Shown piece after piece: positions 57,410 to 64,000 of a stretch of 64,000 nt of DNA (positions are counted from its first letter, which is position 1; each line of letters begins with the position of its first letter). Below the pieces are notes generated by a model. The model did no database searches, was not told the DNA's origin, and saw nothing but the letters and a program-made list of their open reading frames with translations. This DNA comes from Botryotinia globosa (Eukaryota > Ascomycota > Leotiomycetes > Helotiales > Sclerotiniaceae). Both the position numbers and the translations under genes were made by a program. Location of the stretch: the NCBI GenBank assembly GCA_014898425.1, contig RCSZ01000003.1:496001-560000 (forward strand), written 5' to 3'.

Positions 57410-59017
57410 ATGTCAGATAAACCAGTCAGTATGAGTCTACAATTATTTCCACCTCCACCATCGAAAAAGAAGACTTGGAGAAGTAACAGCGATGAGCGCA
57501 ATATTTCCACATCCGTGTCCGATCCCGATCCAGCTCATCGATCGCAATCGCTCGATATGTTCGTTGATGGACGCCAGTCACTATTCGGTAGTCGCCAAAC
57601 TCCACAAGATAGCAGAGCAGCGCTCATGAACGTGCCCCCTCCAGCCGTGCTTGCATCGGGTCGTCCAAGATCTCACACTTCTTTTTCGGAAGCACCTACA
57701 CTTGTGAGAAGCAACAGTAATGCATCCAAATCTAGTCAGCACCATCACCGAGAAGAGCCAGTAATGAGATCCATTTTTCCAAGATATAATCCCGAAGTCC
57801 CATTAGAATACCAGCAGTATTATCCGACACAGCAAAGTCCACGACACATTCCACAAAGCGCAATAAGTAGACAGCCATATTCTCCAGGGATCAACGAGGT
57901 GAGCCCCGGAATGGGCAGTCCAATGTCGTTAGGCCCTCAATCTCCTGGATTGGTTGGACGAGGACTTCAAGACGAAACATGGCCAGAACCATCGAGCTCC
58001 GCCGACTTGAAGGAGTTATGGAAAGTGAGCAATGGATGGAAAGCATCAGCATCTGAGGGACAAAAGTTCATCATGAAAATGAATAGTGCAGTAGAAGAGC
58101 CTGTACACACTCTTTCCTCCGCTACCCAGCCGTTTTATACACTGCGTCTTGATCCCACTTCAACTTCAGCTCAAGTAACAATGACAAGGCAAAACCCAGC
58201 CAAGCCACCGAAAAAATCACAATCTCCAAGAACTGGTGTATTTCCGAAGGTTGATTCTCAGATGGAAGTGTTGATCACAACTCTTGAGGAATATTCGCGG
58301 CGATTGCCACCAAACGATGGTCTTGTAGCTCTCCTCTATCCTCATGCAGCCTCGAGTATGGCAGTCGATCTGGCTGGACGTTCAAACGTTGCAGACAGTG
58401 CTTTAGTATTGGCAGCAGCCGAGCGCGAATGCGGGCGATTGTTGTGGGACGACGATACAAAGAAATTTTATCTCAGGCACCCCGCAGTCAACACTCCATT
58501 TCTAATAGCGATAAATTCATCGCCGGCCTGGTCCAGAGTCGAATACACGCTTGAGCATCCAGAACTACCACATAACCTTGTGCGTTTGGTGAGAGATGGT
58601 AGTGGAACAGGATTCTTAGAAATCGATACAGGGGTAGCGGCTAGAATAGACGCGTTCTATATTGTGGATGTAGCGATTGCCGCTATTATGCTGGCTGCAA
58701 TGGACGAGGAAAAGAGGATGCATATTGAGAGGTTCGAGGCACCTCCGGCCGCACCAGTACAACCTGATACACCAAGATCAAAAAGGAAATCCTTCTTGCG
58801 AGGGGATCAAATAGAACTGGACATAGAGAGTCAACAGAGTCCAAAATTTAAGATGGTCCCATCCAAGGAAAAGGATAAAAACAAAGAAAAGGTACCAGGA
58901 TTCTGTGGATTGCTCTGGATGATGGTGAAGGCCATTGCTTGGATCTTGAAAATGACGGTGAAAGCAGTAGCGACTATTATAATTGGGCTCAGCAAATGTT
59001 TGACCAAGAAGAAATGA
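57410..59017 (+). CDS. Ser/Pro-rich protein with a C-terminal hydrophobic segment, unknown function (535 aa)
   Basis: A single-exon frame from ATG 57410 (MSDKPVSMSLQLFPPPPSKKKTW); the longer frame reaching to 57350 starts at a non-ATG codon. Residues 1-250 are disordered (Ser/Pro/Gln). An ordered region at about 230-450 includes FIMKMNSAVEEPVHTLSSATQPFYTLRLDP and LIAINSSPAWSRVEYTLEHPELPHNLVRLVRDGSGTGFLEIDTGVAARID, then IVDVAIAAIMLAAMDEEKRMH. A Lys/Glu linker leads to a C-terminal hydrophobic stretch (FCGLLWMMVKAIAWILKMTVKAVATIIIGLSKCL) that could be a tail anchor or amphipathic membrane helix. Similar fungal proteins are widely labelled acetylserotonin methyltransferase-like in databases, but no SAM-binding motif is visible. 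That label is not supported by the sequence. Confidence 0.82.
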   Translation: MSDKPVSMSLQLFPPPPSKKKTWRSNSDERNISTSVSDPDPAHRSQSLDMFVDGRQSLFGSRQTPQDSRAALMNVPPPAVLASGRPRSHTSFSEAPTLVRSNSNASKSSQHHHREEPVMRSIFPRYNPEVPLEYQQYYPTQQSPRHIPQSAISRQPYSPGINEVSPGMGSPMSLGPQSPGLVGRGLQDETWPEPSSSADLKELWKVSNGWKASASEGQKFIMKMNSAVEEPVHTLSSATQPFYTLRLDPTSTSAQVTMTRQNPAKPPKKSQSPRTGVFPKVDSQMEVLITTLEEYSRRLPPNDGLVALLYPHAASSMAVDLAGRSNVADSALVLAAAERECGRLLWDDDTKKFYLRHPAVNTPFLIAINSSPAWSRVEYTLEHPELPHNLVRLVRDGSGTGFLEIDTGVAARIDAFYIVDVAIAAIMLAAMDEEKRMHIERFEAPPAAPVQPDTPRSKRKSFLRGDQIELDIESQQSPKFKMVPSKEKDKNKEKVPGFCGLLWMMVKAIAWILKMTVKAVATIIIGLSKCLTKKK

Positions 59018-59241
59018 TAGCTTTGGACAAAAGGTTACACATGGCGTTTTTGACATTTAATCACGACTGGTAATGATTTGGACTCGGTTATGAACATAAT
59101 TTCCTTCCTTGGGCTATATGTACCCGGGGTATCTTATTATTATCGCAGGTCGATGAAGGGGTCGCACCCAGTATGATTCTCTTTGGCCATTATCATTTCA
59201 GCATGCAGCCTTCGACATGACTGAAGGCCAGTTAAACAATT

Positions 59242-60064
59242 TTATCTCTTCCTTTCTCGTGCCTTGAACTTGACTCCATTCTTGTTAACACCGCCGATCG
59301 TTAAAGATTTGGCCATTTTCGCTCGTTGTAAATCCAAAGCCACCTCTGCATCGGTCAGGGCTTTAAGCCGTTGGCGCGCAATCGATAATTTGACTTCCAA
59401 TTTATCCGCTTCCTTTTCCCGAAGTTTTCGAAGATTTCTGGTTGCCATGTCCTCTTTTGTATCCTCATCTTTTTTTGCGTCATCGGATCGATCATCCTCA
59501 AAATCAAAATCCATATCCATATCCATATCCATGTCTGAATCATCCTCTCCCACCTTTTCTCTCTGTTCTTCCTCGTCTTCCACAAATACAACTTTCTTTC
59601 CACGTGCTTTGATACCCACGGCCCTCCTTTCTAATTGTTCGACTTCTTTCGCTGCCTTATTCCTCTCCGTCCGTACATAGCCCAGATCTTGTGTCTTGAA
59701 CAATCGCACAGCATCCTGGTTTAAAACTTGATTGCCTCGATCTCCGTTCACAATTCCGGTATATCTTTTGCCGGTTTTCACAGGACCCTTTTTGCCCACC
59801 ATCCCAAAGTAAAACTCATCGGGATTCTTCTCGAGCACTTTTTGCTTAAGTACCTTAAGCTTTGCTTTCTTCTTATTGAAATCTTTCGCTCTGGCAGAGT
59901 AATCCTACAGAGTTAATTAGTATTGTGCAGTATATCACAGGTAAATCACTCGACAAAATTCATACCTTATGCTTTTCGAGAAGTCCCCATTTCTTGCGCT
60001 CTTCGGGTTGCGATCTCTCTTTATAAGTGCGCCCATCGCGGACTGATTTACTCGCTTTATCCAT
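59242..60064 (-). CDS. Utp11-like U3 snoRNP (SSU processome) protein (253 aa)
   Basis: Exons: 60064-59966 and 59904-59242, with a 61-nt intron. The product has the family core [56 protein letters not shown], then DLGYVRTERNKAAKEVEQLERR. A Glu/Asp-rich insert contains an Asp-Met repeat (coded by an ATCCAT hexamer at 59500-59533), and the end is basic (GVKFKARERKR). Utp11 is a nucleolar component of the small-subunit processome needed for early 18S rRNA processing. The ATG at 60064 gives MDKASKSVRDGRTYKERSQ; typical family N-termini are similar in length. It is divergent to the Cmc1-like gene across about 297 bp. Confidence 0.93.
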
Positions 60065-60361
60065 CTTCTAAACAATGCGCGAAGTCAGTCAAGAGAAAAT
60101 TTTATGCCTTGAAATCAATTCGTCGTATGAATGGGTGAAAAATGATGAGCTTTTTGATGTTTTTCTTAGATGCGGGATTGTCAAGTAAGAAAGTTTGAAT
60201 TCCGATAGACAAAATTTCGACAAGGGTTGATCATCTGCGCTAAGATAAACTAGTTCAACTTGGGAAACTACCTCAGAACATTCGATTTCCTTTCAAATTG
60301 CATTGCGAGATATATTATTGTCGTACATCTTCGATACGGATTTCTTTTCAATTGATTTCAT

Positions 60362-60910
60362 ATGGCAGCTATGACTTCACAAAAGGAGGAGGTAGAAAAG
60401 GCTCCCAGGCTACCCATGCCATCGCGGAATCCTCTACCATTATCCGCAGCACAAGAAGCCCAAGTCCAGGAAGTTTACCATGCTAGAGTACGAAGTTATT
60501 GTGCGGCAGAAATCAAGAGTATGCATTCGCATAGATATGGCTGAGAAATAGTTACTGATACTTAGCATTTAGTATTCGCGGAATGTGCCCTTGGAAGAAC
60601 CTTTACTGCCCCATTCAAATGCAGAGAACAAAATCGAGCAATGAACAATTGCATGATATCGCATGCCACACAATCAGAAAAGGATGCAGCTAGAGAAGAG
60701 TGGTTTTCACTGAGACTACAAAGACAGCGGGATCGTGAAGCAAAGGAGGCGAGGAGGAAGGAACAGGAAAAATTTCATAGGGAGTGGTGGGGTTTACCAA
60801 CCGAAGACAGAGAGGGCGAGAAAGGCAAAGAATTAATGAGGAATGCTGAGAGAGTCGGTGGGTTTCCAAAGAGGGATGAAGGACAATTGAGCAAAGACCG
60901 ACATAGGTGA
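60362..60910 (+). CDS. Cmc1-like twin CX9C mitochondrial protein (164 aa)
   Basis: Exons: 60362-60518 and 60573-60910, with a 54-nt intron. The spliced product has C-AAEIKIFAE-C and C-REQNRAMNN-C, exactly two CX9C motifs in helices (CHCH fold), as in Cmc1/COX assembly factors of the mitochondrial intermembrane space imported by the Mia40 pathway. The first CX9C straddles the exon junction, which supports the splice. The Arg/Glu-rich C-terminus (about residues 85-164: EKDAAREEWFSLRLQRQRDREAKEARR-) is longer than in yeast Cmc1 and fits fungal homologues of the family. The likely role is cytochrome c oxidase assembly. Confidence 0.88.
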
Positions 60911-61916
60911 CCGCGTTTTTCACCTGTAATCTGGGGTAGCACAGGCGTTGGGGTTCTTTGCAGCATTTTCGACTAGCGTATGGAACGCTTGACTGGGGAT
61001 TTTATGTACGACTATACTGATATGACATCAAATCGCATTTCTGGAACGGACGAAGAATTTGAACCGGACTTTTTTTGGTTAGAAAATTCGATGCCAGTGG
61101 CTATATTTGCCACTTCTATTGAACATTTGTGGGCAAGTGCCATTATCTTTTGGCCGATTTCTCTCTGGTTTTCGAAGCTCATCTCAGAAGCACAACGCTC
61201 TCGTCGCTTTGAGGCTCTGATACCGTACATCATATGCCTCATTGGTCCATTCCTGTACTCCTAGTGATTTTCACCGTCATTCAATGTTGAGACAACGCAT
61301 GCGAACTATATGAAGTGAAGCAACTCCTAATTCATAGTTACCTGGGAGTTGCTCTCAGTCTGTTCATCGATGACACGTTCTTTGTTCGGTCTCACGGAAG
61401 CTAAACATAATCATGTTCCGACTCACTTTCTTTCAGGCCCCATGGAGCCCTCAAACCCAGCAAATTTGCATTCGAAGATTATATTCGATTATAGTTTGCA
61501 GAGTCTAGGGGCTCTACATGTTAAATTTTAATACTACACACATCAGTTATTTTTTTCGAGGACTTTGCCGTTGCCTAGGGCAACTTGTATTGTCATCACT
61601 TAAACCACTTTCCTACACTTTTTATTGCGTCTGCCTACCCTGCGTCTTTGAAATCAGCGAGTCAAATCTCTTATCATGAGTCTGAAAACATTTTAGTACA
61701 CTAATCATTCACTGCGACGAAAAAAAACTTTCGAAAAAGCTCAATCTTCTAGACCAAAAGTCATCAGGACAATTGAAGGCAGCATCATCCAAAAACCATC
61801 TTTTCTATCATAGCATGGCGCAATGCTATTCCTGAACAGTCTGGGAACACCTACTAATATTTTCTACTTTAGATCCAACTAGGATCGTAACGCTATTATC
61901 ATCGAGCATCAATAAA
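60911..61916. other. 1-kb intergenic region upstream of the SET gene
   Basis: 3' flank of the Cmc1-like gene and promoter side of the SET gene. Apart from the weak frame at 60980-61264 nothing is recognised. Confidence 0.5.
60980..61264 (+). CDS. Possible small membrane protein of unknown function (94 aa)
   Basis: A complete frame from ATG 60980, 69 bp after the Cmc1-like stop. It is acidic at the N-terminus, then has two hydrophobic stretches (IEHLWASAIIFWPISLWFSKL and ALIPYIICLIGPFLYS). No family was recognised. A comparably long frame on the opposite strand and the position in another gene's 3' flank make a chance frame likely. Confidence 0.2.
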   Translation: MERLTGDFMYDYTDMTSNRISGTDEEFEPDFFWLENSMPVAIFATSIEHLWASAIIFWPISLWFSKLISEAQRSRRFEALIPYIICLIGPFLYS

Positions 61917-62627
61917 ATGGGCGATACCACTACGATGTCGACGGTACCCACGATTTCGACAGCGACACCCGCTTCTGATCCCTCCACCACACCCTCTAAC
62001 CTTCCTGACGAACCTCCTCTTCGACTACCCGAAACAATTGGTGCTGTCATCGAGGTCCGCACTTCTCCAAAAGGTGGCCTGGGTATATTCGCCCTCTGTA
62101 CCATACCAACCAACGTCCTCCTCCTAAGCGAACAACCTCTTGTTATCCTCACCGACACAGGAACGCGCACTGATCCTCTTGACGAACTCGTATCCGGATT
62201 ATCTCCTTCTCGTAAATCTGCATTCCTGTCCTTACATGCTTATCAAGCAAATCCTCGAGAATCCAGAAATAGAAGCATTTTGTATAGTAACGGATTTGGA
62301 GTGGGTAAAGTGGAAAACCTGTCAACGGGCATTTTCGAAACGGCTAGTAGATTTAACCATGCCTGTACACCAAGTGCAGAGTATAGATGGGAGGTGGATG
62401 TGGATGGGGTAGGAAGAATGAAATACTTTAGCAAGAGAGTTATTGAGGCGGGAGAGGAAATCACTGTAGATTACGGACATGGAGTTATGGGGTTGAAGAG
62501 GTTTTACGGGTTTGAGTGTGATTGTGGGAAATGTAAAGGGGTGGAGACACGGGGTGGGCAAGGAATGGCGGAAGGGAAGGAGGTGGAAATTTTGGAGGAG
62601 GTGGAACTCGAAGGGGTTGTGCAGTGA
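61917..62627 (+). CDS. SET-domain protein (possible lysine methyltransferase, 236 aa)
   Basis: A single-exon frame from ATG 61917. A Thr/Ser/Pro-rich start is followed by a compact SET domain: SPKGGLGIFALCTIPTNVLLLSEQPL (SET-N), an inserted segment with LSPSRKSAFLSLHA, then FGVGKVENLSTGIFETASRFNHACTPSAEYRW (the NHxCxP substrate/cofactor loop), GEEITVDYGHGV (GEE...Y motif), and a post-SET Cys cluster ECDCGKCKG. This is the SMYD/SET5-like split-SET type without an MYND finger, common as a lineage-expanded family in filamentous fungi. Histone or non-histone substrate unknown. The start has no signal peptide. Confidence 0.85.
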   Translation: MGDTTTMSTVPTISTATPASDPSTTPSNLPDEPPLRLPETIGAVIEVRTSPKGGLGIFALCTIPTNVLLLSEQPLVILTDTGTRTDPLDELVSGLSPSRKSAFLSLHAYQANPRESRNRSILYSNGFGVGKVENLSTGIFETASRFNHACTPSAEYRWEVDVDGVGRMKYFSKRVIEAGEEITVDYGHGVMGLKRFYGFECDCGKCKGVETRGGQGMAEGKEVEILEEVELEGVVQ

Positions 62628-63325
62628 GGCTGAAGGGTATAGGATTGGGAATGGCAAAATGTGGGATGGACTCGGGCACTCTAGACTACTTTTGAGGCAG
62701 ACTTTTGGATATCTGAAAGTTTGCTGGACAGTAAAGAAATCCGACACATTACAATATCTCCTTAAACAATTCGTTTCAAGGACTGCGAGAAAACCATTGC
62801 ATCAAGATTTTTACCAAGCCCCTTGACACACCATACTTTTTCGATATATCATACATTGAAATAAAACTTATCTGGCGTCGTATGATCATACAATTTTGAA
62901 GCCTCGTAAATATTCAATAAGAGTTGAAAAGGATTTTGAGATCATGGCGATTTTCTCTTTACGTTCTTACTTCGGCTCCCAAGTACGAGACTGTAGGATA
63001 GATGGTACGTGTAATGCACACCATAATGCACAATAGCTGTGTCTCTTTTCTGAGCTTCACGATAGTATATCCGGAGAATTGTCAATATTTGAAAATCGAC
63101 GCGTGTTTGAGATATCGGAAGAGCTAGGAACAATGGAAAAAGTCTAAATGTTTGAAAGCTATAAAAATTTGAAAACCTAATTATATACAAGAATCATCCT
63201 ACAACAATGATCAATCCCTCATATATCATACATCGTACATCGTACAATCTCGTCGCTGAAAGACAAGATAATATACATATCATACAACATGCAACATGCT
63301 GCTTCATCTAATCCCAAAATCTCAT
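62628..63325. other. Convergent 3' region at the right end
   Basis: Between the SET gene (+) and the secreted Gly/Asn-rich gene (-). No gene recognised; the plus-strand frame reaching 62826 is an out-of-phase extension over the SET gene end. Confidence 0.5.
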
Positions 63326-64000
63326 CTAGGGAATAAAGGCAGCAACATCCTGTGCAATAATGTCACCTAGGCCAGTCAACACCAATTGGCGTTTTTTGTT
63401 TTGTCCCTTTCCGAAATCTGACTCGGTACCGGTGGCTGCACCTTTGACAATTCCCGGCACACCTGTTGGGAGAAAGCCCGTCAAGACATCGGTGATATCC
63501 TAGACGGGAATTAGTGAGGTGTTAACCAGAGGTCAAGTGAAGTGAACATTTGTGGAACTAGAAACTTACTTTTTGAAGTCCGGTGGCTGTTTGATCTGGA
63601 ATTACATCGGCCGCGTCGGATTGGCGACGCATCTGATGGGGGGATGTGTTAGTCCTGGTTTTATTCTTTGCTATCTATGTGAAGTTGATAGTAGGATCGA
63701 CGTTAACGCCGCCATTATTGGAAAAGATTTGATTGCCATTGCCGAACATGTTGCCATTTCTAGACAATGAATTAGTGAATAGGTTGAATATAAATGGGTA
63801 TAGAAAGAAGCTTACACATTGTTTGAACCTGATCCATTACCATTACCATTTCCGTTCCCCGAATTGGAAGAACCAGCAGTATTAGAACCAGAATTACCAC
63901 ACAAAGTGTCTGTAGCTGTGCCAACAGCGTTCGCAGCATCTCCAGATGATGATAGAGAATTGGTAACGGGATCGATGGCAGCAACCCATACACCATTGAC
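63326..64000 (-). CDS. Secreted-type Gly/Asn/Ser-rich protein, 3' part (runs off the right edge)
   Basis: Proposed exons in the window: 64000-63816, 63759-63702, 63632-63570 and 63499-63326, with the 5' end outside. Visible residues include VNGVWVAAIDPVTNSLSSSGDAANAVGTATDTLCGNSG, a Gly/Asn/Ser repeat (SGNGNGNGNGSGS), GNMFGNGNQIFSNNGG, MRRQSDAADVIPDQTATGLQK and DITDVLTGFLPTGVPGIVKGAATGTES, ending LTGLGDIIAQDVAAFIP. The composition fits a secreted or wall-associated protein, but the signal peptide is outside the window. The third intron's donor (GTCGAT after GGVN at 63701) is weak, though its branch region ACTAACAC is strong. Function unknown. Confidence 0.65.

Noticed and set aside
57410..59017. 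Acetylserotonin O-methyltransferase function for the Ser/Pro-rich protein
   Set aside because: The label is common for such fungal proteins, but I see no SAM-binding glycine motif or methyltransferase core.

Overview
The window is a gene-dense piece of a filamentous ascomycete nuclear genome. The evidence is short spliceosomal introns (mostly 50-70 nt, GTAAGT-like donors and CTAAC-type branch points), dispersed single genes without operons, and protein content typical of Pezizomycotina. Protein style suggests Leotiomycetes, possibly the Sclerotiniaceae (Botrytis/Sclerotinia), but that placement is inference. I reconstructed about 23 protein genes, most by splicing exons so that reading frame and family similarity agree, plus one tRNA gene. 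No transposon, CRISPR array, viral gene or prokaryotic operon is visible.

Layout. 0-6 kb: 5' end of an FRG1-like gene (-), a 2OG-Fe(II) oxygenase-like gene (+) and a secreted GH5 exo-beta-1,3-glucanase (+) with a probable GC-AG intron. 6.6-20.8 kb, all on the minus strand: a 1474-aa Cys-cluster protein of unknown function, a 1337-aa sterol-glucosyltransferase-like protein fused to a VPS13-like segment and a ubiquitin-interacting-motif array, Sec61 beta, and a Psr/NIF-type CTD-like phosphatase. 20.8-25 kb is gene-free and full of micro- and minisatellites. 25-32.5 kb: a peroxisomal ABCD half-transporter (+), a heptamer minisatellite, ribosomal protein eL20 (-) and a divergent CSN12/PCI gene (+). 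32.5-34.9 kb is AT-rich and gene-free.

34.9-42.5 kb: a BTB/POZ protein (-), a Bem46-like alpha/beta hydrolase (-), Sds22 (+) and D-xylose reductase (-). 42.5-46.3 kb has few genes: an SRA-YDG domain remnant and tRNA-Arg(CCG). 46-56 kb carries cell-surface functions: a GT2 membrane glycosyltransferase (-), a membrane-anchored GH16 protein (-) and a secreted Cys-rich protein (+). 57-64 kb: a Ser/Pro-rich protein with a hydrophobic tail (+), Utp11 (-), a twin-CX9C Cmc1-like protein (+), a SET-domain protein (+) and the 3' part of a secreted Gly/Asn-rich protein (-).

Housekeeping genes (eL20, Utp11, Sec61 beta, Sds22, Cmc1, CSN12) are mixed with cell-wall and secretory genes (GH5, GH16, GT2, two secreted proteins) and lipid/peroxisome genes (GT-UIM protein, ABCD transporter). 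They do not form an obvious biosynthetic cluster. The most unusual items are the GT/VPS13-like/UIM fusion, start-codon micro-exons in Sec61 beta and eL20, the GC-AG intron, a palindrome TACCTAGGTA dispersed five times in intergenic DNA, and minisatellites that are open in several frames.
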